Part shown: one piece after another, positions 45,073-57,383 of the stretch
Position numbering within the stretch: the first letter of the stretch is position 1
How the letters are laid out: each line of letters begins with the position of its first letter
Assembly: GCF_001411555.2 (NCBI RefSeq)
Contig: NC_049904.1
Location: forward strand, 32,253,370-32,317,369
DNA length: 64,000 nucleotides
Source: Juglans regia
Taxonomy: Eukaryota; Streptophyta; Magnoliopsida; Fagales; Juglandaceae
Direction of reading: 5' to 3'
The notes under the pieces: generated by a model
The model's database searches: none
Told to the model about the DNA's origin: nothing
What the model saw: the letters and a program-made list of their open reading frames with translations, nothing else
Program-made: the position numbers and the translations under genes

Positions 45073-45276
45073 GGCTTCGTTTGTTTTTATAAATGAGATG
45101 AGCTGAGATAAAAGTTAAAATATAAAAAAATATTATTAGAATATATATTTTTAATATTATTTTTATTTTGATATTTGAAAAAGTTGAATTGTTTATTTTA
45201 TTTTGTGTAAAAATTTAAAAAATTTAAAATAATTAAATAAGATGAGATGAGAATAGTCGTGAAAATAAATGAGGCC
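45073..45276. mobile_element. MITE, family B, near-complete
   Basis: The ends GGCTTCGTTTGTTTTTATAAATGAGATGAG and, reverse-complemented, GGCCTCATTTATTTTCACGACTATTCTCATCTCATC bracket an AT-rich core with GATATTTGAAAAAGTTGAATTGTTTATTTTATTTTGTG. Confidence 0.65.
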
Positions 45277-46558
45277 TTAGTATCATTCAACTATATAAAA
45301 TCTGACATTTATCATTATCCTTAGATTGTCTATTTTTTTTTATAAAAAAAAAATTAAGAATTGGGTAATGTCGTATCATTTAGGATAAGAATAAGATAAT
45401 AGTGTAGTTAGTAGAATTTTAATTATATTTATTGACATATCACGTGTTATCAGCGCTGGATACGTTATAGAGTAATCCATCATCACCGGGCTTTCATTTT
45501 AGTAAGAAAAAAAGTCAGATTCTTTTCATTTAGAGGTGAAAGTTGTCAAATTTCCAAACTATTATTATTTTTTTTTTAAAGCGAATGAGTTATTAGTGGA
45601 ACTTTCACAAGCAAAGAATATACAAGTGACAAGTGGAATCTCGTTTAACCGTAGATAGGGTTCAATGTTTTAGAATACACCAACTGTTGTTAAGCAATAA
45701 ATAAATAATATTAGAAGAAAATAAATAAATAAATAAATAAAAACACCAATCACAAAGCCCTAACGGTAGGTAGCCTATACCAAATATATGACTTTGCTTG
45801 ATGAAGCCAATTGGTTGGGATCAAAATCATGAGTGTAGGTTACACTTTATTTAAAAAAACCTTTTATATAGCCAACCGATAATATATACGACGTGACATG
45901 ACACTATAAAAAATAATTTACTAAATAAAAGATTTAAAAAAATTATAATTTGTTTTATTGAATGTCTTTATACTATATACCATTCGCACGTTCATCTGAA
46001 AATTTTTATATTACACATCATTGATTTATTTATATGACATAATTTAATTTATAAGATTTAAATTTTAAAATTTATCGTTTAAATCAAATTTAAATAGTAT
46101 GTACTGTAAAGATTTTCAAATAGAATAATTTATCTTTATATTGCTAGTAACATATTCCTTCTTAGATCTTCTTATTAATTCTCAATGTATTGTTACTTGC
46201 GTGTTTTCATTGGATTGATGATATTAGAATTTAGATTAGTAGAGAAATATTTTCTAGATAATTTTAAAAAACTACAATATAGCTGGAAAAAAATTAAAAA
46301 TTGAAACTATTCAAAGACAACATCACTGCATATCGTACCAATATATAATAAGTGCTCAAATATTAGAATAAAGCTACAGCCACCGACACCAATTTTTTTT
46401 TCTCGATTGATTTTTTTTTTTATTATTTTTATTTAATGATTAAGAAAATATTTTGTAATGATGCTATGAATATTTTTTTAAAAATATAAAAAAATGTATG
46501 AAAAAAATTAAAAAAAAAAACAAAAGAAAAAACTATTTTGCTTTATCGGTGTACAAAT

Positions 46559-46682
46559 GGCTCGTTTGGATTCAGATATGAGATGAAATGAATTGAAATA
46601 ATTTATAAATAATAATAAAATTTTTAATTAAAATAAAATGAGACGAAATAAAATGAGAAAAGATATTGAATGCAAATGGGCC
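46559..46682. mobile_element. MITE, family B, 124-bp internally deleted copy
   Basis: The left end GGCTCGTTTGGATTCAGATATGAGATG and right end, reverse-complemented, GGCCCATTTGCATTCAATATCTTTTCTCAT enclose a shortened core. It is shorter than the ~200-bp copies. Confidence 0.6.
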
Positions 46683-47039
46683 GAAAATGCTCAGGAGGAG
46701 ATAAAGAAAGCGTGGATACCACTACATTTTGCTGTGTCTCGGTGGTCTCACTAGATTGGTTGTTTTCGTACGTAAGTTTTACATATCACAGATACAATGC
46801 TGATCATTCTGGTCAAAATAAAGATAATGGTCGGTTGCCCTGTTGTTTAGGTTCCCAACAAGCATCGGAAAAATCCTAACTGCAAAGGTTGTTCATCTTT
46901 ATAATTAATCGGAGGAAACAAACAATATTACTTGCAAATGAAAAGAGAAAAAGGAGTACCTACTTCATTTAACATAATCCAACCATACCTCAAGCTAACA
47001 ATGAGCCCATGAATTGAAAAAAAAAAAGAAAAAAAAAAG

Positions 47040-47248
47040 GTAATTTTAATTAAAACATAATTCTAATCAAAACTAAACTATCTGATCTCATATAATCATT
47101 ATAATTTTTTTAAATTCACACAAAATATAATAAATAATTCAAAATTTTCAAATTTAAAAAACAAAAATTATATTATAACAATATTTCATTCAACTTTTAA
47201 CAAAACATCTCATCTCATCTCATTTAAACTGCATAACCAAACGAGGCT
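47040..47248. mobile_element. MITE, family B, reverse orientation
   Basis: The right end AAACTGCATAACCAAACGAGGC is preceded by CATCTCATCTCATCTCATTT and an AT-rich core. It is the inverse of the left end at 39930. The left boundary is poorly defined. Confidence 0.6.
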
Positions 47249-47602
47249 CTTTGACGTTTTAAGAAGACTTTGGATGCATATCGAGTTTTGTGGTGTATAG
47301 CCTGAGAACAGTAAGAAGTGCTAATTTGTTGATGTTATTGAAGGACAGTCATGCGCAAATCACAATTTCAATTCATGAAATCAATCCCACGAGTTTCTTG
47401 CAGGTTCTGTTTAGTCACTTTATTCATCACTAACATACTCATAATTCTGTTTTATCACTTTCCTGATTACTACCAGATGCTACGTTGGAAGACACAAATT
47501 CGCTTACAAAGCTTGACTTTATTTCTCAATTCGTTTGATTCAAGAAAGAGAAATGGTTTTAGAATCAGGGATTCAGAGTGCTCACACCGTATTAAGTGTC
47601 AA

Positions 47603-47822
47603 GGTTTCTTATTTTTGTGAATTTCGAGAGAAAAAAAAGCTTCAAGATTGGGAGCAACTCTATCCAACCCCCAATTGCCCATGTAAATAAATTTCTTTTT
47701 TCAAGAGAGAGAGGTTTCTTATTTTTGTGAATTTCGAGAGAAAAAAAAGCTTCAAGATTGGGAGCAACTCTATCCAACCCCCAATTGCCCATGTAAATAA
47801 ATTTCTTTTTTCAAGAGAGAGA
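47603..47822. repeat. Perfect 110-bp tandem duplication
   Basis: Two consecutive units, 47603-47712 and 47713-47822, each start GGTTTCTTATTTTTGTGAAT and run through ATTGGGAGCAACTC and CCATGTAAATAA to CAAGAGAGAGA. I see no difference between them apart from the last base. Confidence 0.9.
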
Positions 47823-48918
47823 GCTTATATTCGGGGTTAAAATGAATGAGAGAGCAACTCCTGTTACAGATCAGAACAACTACTCCTATCTTTGTTTCAA
47901 CAGCTGCAAGAAACTCATCGAGTCAAAATCACACACACACCCTAATACTACTATCGGTTTCTCTCCATGCATGATGAAAATAACATGAAATAATTGAGGC
48001 AGCTGCAAAGTTCACTATATATGCTCTTCACTATAGTAAAGTGCAACCATTGCTCGCTAAATATGATTTGGCTAACACGGGCAATATGAAAGTTGGTGTC
48101 AGTGTCAGCATGGTATATAAAAGTTCTATGCTCGCATAAGTATTTGGAAAAAGAATCCCACAAAAACATAAAAACTTGCCTTCTTTCAAGGTTTCCTGCC
48201 TTAGGAGGGAATCATACCACTGCAATCCTTGACTACGAATCTACACCTGGAGAAGGCAATTAAACATCATAGAAGTCTGTTCCTTGTCATAAGGTGACCG
48301 TGGGCTAGGATTTTACCCCATTGAGCTTGCCACTACCAGTAACTCCCAAGTATCAGCTGCATGGCCAAAAGAAAAAAACGAAGTGACAAACTATCTAAGC
48401 TCTGAGTAATGGACGTCAGTCAACATGATTACCTGTTTTTAAACAAATCTATGAAAACCTGGATTGAAACCTTTTTTGACGAACAAACCTGGATTGATAC
48501 CTTACGGGAAAGTTTTAGTTGCTTGCTACTTTATTAGTCAGATTAGATGAGAACAGAAGTGAGTCGTGGTTACTTTTATATGCATTTGTGTTTCTCATTG
48601 CTACTGTTGATCGATCTCTAATAGAACTAATAATCCCAAAACTGCACTGGGTGGCCATGCAGGAACTTGATATTACAATCTATCATGACCAATTTGTGCT
48701 TTCATGATAATAAAATAAGTAAAGCTAACGAGAAGGTAGAGCCATGAGAAGATAAGTTTTTCAGGAAAATGGATATGGAGCAGTAACAAGTCCATATGCA
48801 AGATTAAATATAACACGTACACATATGAGGACATAAGTTTTTCACCAGTCCAATCCATCTTTATGACTCTCCTTCATTTTGTCCTCAACCGATGCCTCCC
48901 CCACCTTCTCATGAATAC

Positions 48919-50688
48919 TTATTCAGAACAATTTTTTTTCTTCAAGTCCTCCCAAACCTGAGTGCCACTAGGATGATGTTTTACACATTGCCTTACAAAT
49001 TCTTTATCTGTGCATGAAACTATGGTGCTCAGAGCCAATTTGGGATCTATTCTTCCTTGACCTTTGAGCCAATTATACATTGTTAACCTGAGCTTGACCC
49101 TCTGAATTGTGTATGCAAGATAGGCTGGGAATGTCACCAAAGTTGAAATGGGATAACCTGAATTGTTTGCAAGAAAATCAATCTTCATTTGAATCACATC
49201 TTTCGTCTGGTTAAGAATTTGAGGTGATGCTTTAATCATTTTGGAAACATCTTTTGGATTCAAACCAGCTTTCACAATACAATCAAATCTCTCCTGTAGC
49301 TCCCCTCCCTTACCCCGGAATGCCTTTAATGCTGCTTTCATCTTGTCCGAGTTCTCTACAAACCCCAACTTCAACAAAAACTCAGACTTCAGGATTTGTG
49401 ATTTTAGGTCCTCTCCCGAGTTTGGTAATGCCTCAACTTTATTTCCTAGAACCCAATTACTCAGTTGTTGTGGGTTATCCTGGATAAATCTACAGAGTCG
49501 CTTCTTCCCGACGTTCAAATTAGTAAGCAAGCTGTTGGTTTTCTTCAAAGTACATGAACCAAGCAATAGGGCGTGAGAGCAGACGATCTTCCTAATCTCA
49601 GTAACCTCCATCTCAATCTCGTTCAAAAAAAGAAAACACTGCCTCAAATTCAAAACAAATTTTATAACTTGGATTTGTGGAAACTGTAAAAATATCATAC
49701 ATATCTGGTCCATAGTAGATCCAAGTTTCAATAAGAATCCAATTATAGAAAGTGTCCCCTCCCCTGAGCCCTCAAATAGAAGCCCCGGATGCTTGATGAT
49801 CAATCCAGCCAACTGCTCCTCACTTAATCCCATCTTCCTAAACAAGCATAGAACGTGAAGCATCTGACTCCACTTATAAGTAATCCCCTCCAGCAAATGC
49901 CCCTCAATCCAACTGATCTCCATTCCAAAACTCGTCAGGTTCTCTAATACCTGAACAAACTCCACATTTACATTTCCAATCAAAATATATGGACTAGAAA
50001 CAATAAACTTAGTTATGGTTGACCGGCAAAGCCCCAGCTCTTCATAAGCTTGAAGCTTTGATGACAATGCCCCATAATCATATCGGAAAACTTGTCTTGC
50101 CTCTGTATAAATCTTCCCAATCTTATTACGTGCAACCCCATAGTTACACAATACACGATAATTCTCCATCAACAAATCATCATCACTCAGAAATATCAAT
50201 TTACGTGGAAGAAGAGGAACATACTCAGAAGGCTTCAAACCCAAGCTCTCAAAAAAAGGCTCAAATTCATTAATAGGATGGTAACGCAACCAACGGGTTA
50301 TAGACCGCGCAATGTCCTCCTCATTCTCGACCCTTTCCAAAAGCTTTCCGAGAAAATGAGGCGAGTTTTTACTCATGTTCTCAGCATCCACGAATTGTAT
50401 GCTCCTAGTATAATGCAAATAATCCAGCAATGCAGCTTGGGCTTCTTTTCTCATGGCACGATGAAATTTACCAACATTTTTGCTATTAGTAGAAGAAGCT
50501 TCACCCAACTCTTCACAGTTTTCAATTTGAAGAGTTCTTTTTGTTCTATAATACCTAGGGTTTTGGGCAATGAGGAAAGCCCTCGTTGGCCAAAATGGTG
50601 ATTTTGATGATCCAAGGAGGCTTTCACCGATATTTGAAGAAACCCCTTTGAGAAGAGATAGTATTCTCAGTTTCGCCAAACGGGTCAT
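48919..50688 (-). CDS. mTERF-family organellar protein
   Basis: An intronless frame of 589 residues, typical of plant mTERF genes. The N-terminus is rich in Arg, Ser and Leu with few acids (MTRLAKLRILSLLKG...), like a mitochondrial presequence. The middle and C-terminal parts are built of about 30-residue helical repeats with the conserved Pro of mTERF motifs: FIVSSPYILIG, LIIKHPGLLFEG, MIKASPQILNQ, LVTFPAYLAYTI. Such proteins bind organellar nucleic acids and act in transcription, splicing or ribosome biogenesis. The overall pattern (LLPRKLIFLSDDDLLMENYRVLCNYG) reminds me of the mTERF18/SHOT1 type, but I cannot confirm that. The nearest recognised gene upstream is the UBA2-like gene beyond 53441. 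Confidence 0.88.
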   Translation of the reverse strand: MTRLAKLRILSLLKGVSSNIGESLLGSSKSPFWPTRAFLIAQNPRYYRTKRTLQIENCEELGEASSTNSKNVGKFHRAMRKEAQAALLDYLHYTRSIQFVDAENMSKNSPHFLGKLLERVENEEDIARSITRWLRYHPINEFEPFFESLGLKPSEYVPLLPRKLIFLSDDDLLMENYRVLCNYGVARNKIGKIYTEARQVFRYDYGALSSKLQAYEELGLCRSTITKFIVSSPYILIGNVNVEFVQVLENLTSFGMEISWIEGHLLEGITYKWSQMLHVLCLFRKMGLSEEQLAGLIIKHPGLLFEGSGEGTLSIIGFLLKLGSTMDQICMIFLQFPQIQVIKFVLNLRQCFLFLNEIEMEVTEIRKIVCSHALLLGSCTLKKTNSLLTNLNVGKKRLCRFIQDNPQQLSNWVLGNKVEALPNSGEDLKSQILKSEFLLKLGFVENSDKMKAALKAFRGKGGELQERFDCIVKAGLNPKDVSKMIKASPQILNQTKDVIQMKIDFLANNSGYPISTLVTFPAYLAYTIQRVKLRLTMYNWLKGQGRIDPKLALSTIVSCTDKEFVRQCVKHHPSGTQVWEDLKKKNCSE

Positions 50689-53440
50689 GACCAGTTTGAA
50701 GAGACTTAACAGTGGGTGATTAATAGAGAACCCAGTAGGTCAATTTTAGGTTAAATAGCAAGGAGTATGAACTATGAAGTCTCTGGGCTGAACTTCTTAC
50801 CTTTGATTTTGATGGGTGCGCGGAAATGACATGTGCGGTCTACTCAGTATGCGTTAAAGTTTGAGTTGCGAAGTTCTGTTCTGGAGATTCAGTGGCAGCC
50901 ATATTTATGGAACTTTGGTGCCAGAGCAGTTAAGCCCCAAACTCCCAGAGAAGGGTTTTCGACGAAGTTATCGCGAAACGACCGGGGAGTATCTTCAGTA
51001 ATTTTGAGTTATGGGATATTCATAGATGATTCTGAGGAATGATGCCAGTTCATATACAAAAACATTTACACCAAGCATTGATGGTGGAGTCCAGCTTAGG
51101 TCATGGTCGATTCATGGAGCCGCTTCAAGTTCGAGGCTTCAAAAGCCCGGAACAAAGGGAATAACAGGAAAAAGGCGAACACGAAATCGAGAGTTCGTAT
51201 TTAAGAAAAAATATAAAACCTTCAAAGGCCATCTTATAGTTATTATAGCCTAATGGCTGACACGCATGTTTGGGTGTCTTCAGGCTTGACAGGATCAAGT
51301 TTCTTACAAAATATTTTTTATCCAAACACTCTAAAATTTGTTCTTTCAATTTTTTTAAAATTTAAAGATAGATGCAGCATCTTTTTCTCAACAACTGTTA
51401 TTCGTGAGGAGTAATATTAATTATAGTCATAAAATAATAAATATTATATAATTATTTTAAAATATAGTAAAATTTATTATTAAAAAATTAATTTTTTATA
51501 ATTAAAGTTTCGTATTTATTTATTTATTTAATGAAATTACATAACACTTAAACATTTTAGAGTTATAAATAGATAAAAATTGGATGCGGCGACTTTGCGC
51601 ACGAAGAAGATCTAGTTTGGCCAACTAGAAATTGATACAGTGCGTTTACATAAGATGTGTTAAATTGAAGCAACGTGTTTCAATTGGGAGACTTAAACGA
51701 AAAGTCAAAAATTGAAAACAAAATGTGTGCAAACAGGTTCTTTTTGTTGTCAAAATCTTCAAGGTTTCGTGAGATGATTTTGGGGAAGCTAAAGTAAAAC
51801 TCGCACCATCGGTGTCCTTTGGTTGTTCATGGTGGTTATTGGGTTATCTTGCACAGAATCATCCTCCGCCACATCGAGAGTTCGTTACTGAACAGGCATT
51901 ATTTTTGAAAAATCCAAAGAATCTTGAAGAAGGTTTGTATAAGCTTATAGAATGGATAGTTACTCTGGTTATAGAAAAATAGAGGGAGAAAGAGAAAGAT
52001 GAAGGTGGCGCAGTGTGATTATGGCGGACTTGACCTTCAGAAAAGCATTAAAATAGTATGTGAAAGAGGATGCGTGATGTACATCACAACTTAATGCTAG
52101 TGTTGCTATTTTCTTTAATGGGTGTAGAAGGTGAGGCCCATTGACAAATTAGTATTAAAATCACGTTATGTACATATAAAGAAAGAAGTAGTCTGAGAAA
52201 GATGCCATGTTAGCTTTATGTGCAAATTCGTGCGCAAAGATGCTTGTACGTAGCGGTGTTCTTATAAATATAATTTCTCATTCACAAGAGACGACTTGTA
52301 AGTTGGTAATGCATTTTCACAATCAAAAAGTACATTCTTTTAACAAAAAAGGAAAATTTGGGCAAATCCCATGTGCTATCTTACTTGATTTTGGGTGCTT
52401 GTGTTCTTTAGGATTAACATCCGTGCTATGACGAATCTCAAACAATGTAAAGCACAAGGCAAATATTTTGTAAGGTGTAATTTTGTAATGGATGAAAGAA
52501 ATAATATCCTCAAAACGGGGAACAATTTCCCCTTGTCTCCGAATTCGTCCACATTTCCGCAGAAAGCAGATCCCCCACCTGAAGGGTACAAGTCTCCTCG
52601 TCAGTCCTTCGTTTGCCTACTCAAAAACGCCCAAGAGATAATAAAAACAACAATACATTTTTTTATATTACAAATATTGCTGCATTATTTTCTGTTCATC
52701 TCGCTCCCTTTCCGCCCAAATCCCTTCTCCCAAACACAATGTAAGGAATTAATAATAAAGTCTTTTGGGACTCAAGGTAGAGTTGTAGGCAGTCGACTAT
52801 TTCCTATGCCTTCACTTACACGAAGGCGGCTTTCAAAACAGTGACCTGCAAGCAAGACAGTAGTGATATGCTAAGATAACTAGGACATCGTTAATTGTAA
52901 ATTTGCCTCTTTATTTTCGATGGAAGCCTCAACTTTTGCTCTGTATTTAGATTGGAAAAGGAGCTTTTATAGTAGATCAAACAGTAAAAACCGATCAATA
53001 GAAAGGAGAAATAAGATTAGGAACTTCATCCTAACACTTTTTTACTTCTGATCCAAGAAGGAAATAATAAGATTAGGACTTCATCCTAACACTTATACGT
53101 CTGATCCAAGAAAGATAAAACAATCATATGAATTACAGAATTTGTGAGAAACTATCCTACCACTGTAAAACTGGATCCCGTTATTCTAGCCATATATAAC
53201 CAGAAAGTAGAAACAAATGTTGAAACACTAGATTTCATGCCATCTATGAAATCACAATACTTCCCAGATGCGCAAGACCAAGTACTGACCTGCAGAAACC
53301 ATGACATACAACAGAGTAAGTGAGAAAAAAAACTACTATTGAAGTAGTAGTTGCTGAGATCAGATCAACAAACACAGAAAAAGAGAGAGAGATGAAGATT
53401 AGTTCACTCACCATCTTTATAGTTCACTCAGCCATTGTAC
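50689..53440. other. Intergenic DNA between mTERF and UBA2-like genes
   Basis: 50689-51250 is the probable mTERF promoter and leader. 51300-51560 is AT-rich. 51600-52850 has mixed composition without a supported gene; the open frames at 52207-52844 overlap one another and show no domain. 52870-53440 is likely the 3' UTR of the UBA2-like gene; a direct duplication of CTTCATCCTAACACTT with flanks occurs at about 53023-53110. Confidence 0.45.
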
Positions 53441-56400
53441 TCATTGTTTGGAAATGTAATATGGGTAGCCGCCAATTCCTACTTGTGTTGATGGGAATCC
53501 TAGGGATTCTTCTTTTAAAGCCACAGGTGGATAGGAAATTTGAGGTTGGGCCGGGTACAGAGCATGTGGTGCAGGAACACTAGGGTAAGCAGACGCAGTG
53601 TATGATGCTACGGTTTGAGGGTAAGTATAGCCAACAGGAGTAGTACTGGCATGTGCACTTCCAGGCTGTGGATATCCAGCTGCCATAGGAAAGGACATAG
53701 GGACCTCTGCCGTGGGTAACAGTGTCTGTAGTGATTTGCCCTTGTGAGAATCGGCAAGCTTCACAATTATATTCCTTCCCTGCAACCAAACTCTATATAA
53801 TTACCAGGGATTGCACAAAAGTGTACATTTTTTTCGTCAAGTAAAAAGATGTACAAATTAAACTAAAAATCCTCCAAATCCAAGGCTCTTATTTATATCA
53901 AGTGCTATTTCAAATCGGCACATATGGAACGGCCACCACATACAAATCCTGTACAACTAAACATCAGGTTAATTAGTTACGTTGAGAAACAAATTAGTTT
54001 ACACCTGCAACAAATTAACACCAAAAAATAAAATCCACGTAACCATTGACATCATCAATAAACCAACTATTTCAGTGACAAAACAAGATGATTTAAAGCA
54101 AAATCTTCTACCCCCTATAAGTCCTATATTCTTCCAAGCATAGAGCTTTCTCCAACCATTCTTGTATTGACTAATTTTACTAACTTGGTAGAAACTGAAA
54201 TAAGATGGAGAATAAAAAATTAAATATTGCCATTTCCCGTTGATAAAGCAAGAAATTTTCTCTCTTTCATATTTTTCTTTCAATAGCCAATAAAAAATTC
54301 CAATGAATTGATGAGAAACTTAAGTATATAGGTTGTGTATACAAGAGTCTCCTAAAAAGTCACAATCTAAAATTTGTGCCTAAAATCAAGAAAATGAGAT
54401 TGAGTTTTCAGAAATACGAGAAAGTTTTCAACATGCTGTTTTTTACAGGCTTCATTTACATTGAACGGGAAAGGTAATAGATCTGATTTCTCGAAGTTGT
54501 TATCTCAAAATGGTTGTATGTGTAATTTTCTATTTTCTTTCTTTCTAAATACTTCTTTAGGCTTCATTAACAGAAATTATCTCCAGGCATAAGACCAATC
54601 AGGCCTATTACCTTTGAAGGGTCATGCATGAAGAAAACAATATTGAATATTACGACTAGACATAAGGCTTATAGTTATTCACCCCAAGCATCTTATTTGG
54701 ATCATCTATGGCCTTCTTTGCAGCGTCCACTGTCCTGTATGTCACAAAGCCAAACCCACTACACAAAGGAAATTGAGAACGATGGTTGCATTATTAAATT
54801 ATCATAAATAAATAAATAAATAATCTCGACAACATAAGAGATGGCCATGGTAGTATACCGTGATTCATTTGTATCTTTATCATATGCAACTGAACCTTCT
54901 TCTATTTCACCATGCTTCCCAAAAAAGCTTAGCAGCTTCTCACTAGTGATATCTGGTGACAATCCCCCAATGTAGAGCTTCCTCTGGGTTAAATCCTGTG
55001 TTGTACTTGCTCCACTCAAGCCCTCGCAAGCAAGATTACAAACAGCCAATCGGCCCTGAATGAAAATTTTCAATCAACCATGAAAAGAAAACAAGAAACT
55101 CATCATTGTGCTGAAGAGTCCATTTATGCAACAGGATGGAGTTGATGCTCTTATATAATAACTCTGAATCAGCATGGGGAAAATTATGGTTTTATAGTGT
55201 AGATGTCTGTATGGAGAGAGGGAGAGAGATGAGAAGAACACTCGATTGTCCCCACTGCAAACAGTACAATATAATGACAAAGAGATGTTTACATTCCAGG
55301 ATATTCTATAAAACCACTGGAAACGTATTTGCAAGTGTAGACAGTAGTTTCCTCTCAGGAAGAGGATTCAATATGAGAAGGGAAGATTAGCATACAAGTC
55401 TAAATGAGATTGAGAAGTCCAATTTCACCCAAAAAGGGACAATGCTTACATCGATCATTTTACTCTGTGCTCTCAATGCACTCTGAGCCGAATCCATATG
55501 TTTGTAAGTAATGAAGCCATAACCGCGTGATTTTCCTGTTGCTTTGTCAAAGATCACAGCTCCTTCTTCTATTTCTCCATGCACTAGAAATGCCTGAACA
55601 AAATATCCCAAATGTTCAGCATGCATACAGGCTTAGTGCTCCAATTTTCTGAGAAGTCAAGAAGAAACATAGCTAAAGGCAAGATGTTAAGTTGAAGATA
55701 TAAGTTCATTGAACAATCATGGGACAGTCACAAGCATGACGCACAAAACACCATCAGCAATCAGCAATGCACTCACAGCATACAAGGTTTCTGAAGTGGT
55801 ATTCCAGGCCAAGCCACGAACAAAAAGCTTTCGATGTACAGGATCTGCACTGGCAATACTTCTAATTTCTTCTGCAATTGAAGGATATTGGGACCCTCTT
55901 TATGCCTCAACATGCAAGCAAACACACATGCACAGGATCAATCAGACAGCATACAGTCAGGAGCAACACTGATGTGGCCCCTTCTCATGACACATGCACA
56001 ACATTCTCACATGCAACATGAGCCAAAATTCCAATACGAACTCAAAGGCGGATTGATGTTTTGTTTGAAAAACTCAAGATTGTGATTGTCGTTATTACGC
56101 ACATGCATGGACAAAAAGACACACGTATACGTTTCAGACAAGGCCCCTCTATATTTCAAGGCTCTAGGCATTTAGGCCTGCTTCAAAGTCACGGTTTCAT
56201 GGCTTGAGTTCATTTCCAAGTTCCGGACTTCATGCATTAAAGCTGACTATTATCATGCTTTAGTTCATTTCCTTATCTTTTATGTTTTATATTAACACTT
56301 CATATACTATTTCCAAGTGCATAAAACAGTAGAAGTTCCGGAACCTGACGAAAATCAATTAATGGCTAGATTCACAGCCCAAAGAGTAGCTTTTAATGAT

Positions 56401-57383
56401 TATATCAGGTGATGTCTAAATAATGGAGCATCACTGCCCTGTGATACCTACAGGCCTTACAGCAATCTGCAGGTTTCAGAGCCTGTATCTCGTTTTACTT
56501 TTTCCCTTAATAAGACTAACCAATTCTTTTCCTGCGGAGTGCGGCCTTTGTGAGAGACCGACCTTTTAAGTGACTTCCAAAGCCAAATACACAACCTTAA
56601 CTCCAAGACTTGACGTATTTGTGCTGCATTCCAAATGATTTACAGTACCCAACACAACATTTATGATAAGCAAGAGATGCTATCACTGCATATACTAGAG
56701 GGCAGTGAGAAAACAAAGTACCAACATTAAGCCTTATATTTATCAATATGAAATACACACCAAATTTCCAGAATGGGACAACTGCCTTAAATTTATACAT
56801 ATTATCTACCATATAGAAAATACAAATACGTTCTGTATAGAAATAGTTTCGTTGGTATCCAAGAAATGAAAATAAAAATAAAAACGGAAGGATAAAAAAA
56901 ACGATACAATGGTTTCCAATGTCTTTTACATCTTTTCATGATCACCAGCGTGATATATATATATATATATATATATATTTGCTTTCCAAGATGTCATTTT
57001 GTGCCATAAAAACTAAGACTTACGGCGTTTTTTCAATTCGTCCGCCGAACGAAAATACAAAAACAGGAGGGGGGGGGAAGGAATAGAACCTTGCTTTTAA
57101 AGTATAACCTTAATAATTGAAAAGTGAAGAACACAGACCAAAATCACTCTTCTTATTCACTTTTCAGGGCTAGAAATTGGGGAAGGGGGCGAAGTGAAAT
57201 GGAAAAAAAGATGGGCAGGGGGTGATTTAATTGGGACGAGGATAAAGAAACGTACAGTTTAGAGAGAAGATGGACGAGCTGGGGTTTAGGGAGAGGATCA
57301 AGCAGCAAGCGGAGCTCTTCTTCCGATGGTATTTCTTCGTCACCCGCTGCTTCTCCCAGCTTTCTCTTCTTCATGTCCTCCAT
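53441..57383 (-). CDS. Two-RRM RNA-binding protein, UBP1-associated protein 2 (UBA2)-like
   Basis: A nuclear hnRNP-like protein; UBA2 proteins bind U-rich 3' UTRs and stabilise mRNAs, often in stress or ABA responses. Six minus-strand exons, 57256-57383, 55777-55897, 55450-55593, 54859-55055, 54683-54758 and 53441-53779, total 1005 nt, or 334 residues, all in phase. The N-terminus MEDMKKRKLGE is followed by an EELRLLLDPLPKPQLVHLLSKL helix like that of UBA2. RRM1 (about 70-145) has RNP2 KLFVRGLA and RNP1 KSRGYGFITY. RRM2 (about 165-240) has RNP2 KLYIGGLS and RNP1 ESRGFGFVTY. The C-terminal tail is low-complexity, rich in Pro, Tyr and Ala, and ends GGYPYYISKQ. The first intron is 1.36 kb. The exact orthologue is not assigned. 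Confidence 0.88.

Larger units (their letters stand above)
43541..48918. other. AT-rich intergenic DNA, MITE-rich, no gene recognised
   Basis: It holds MITE copies at 43660-43760 (A), 44745-44930 (C), 45073-45276 (B), 46559-46682 (B) and about 47040-47248 (B), an (AATA)n run near 45720-45741, and a 110-bp tandem duplication at 47603-47822. The last few hundred bases are the 3' UTR of the mTERF gene. Open frames at 46670, 47351 and 48519 have no recognisable content. Confidence 0.5.
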
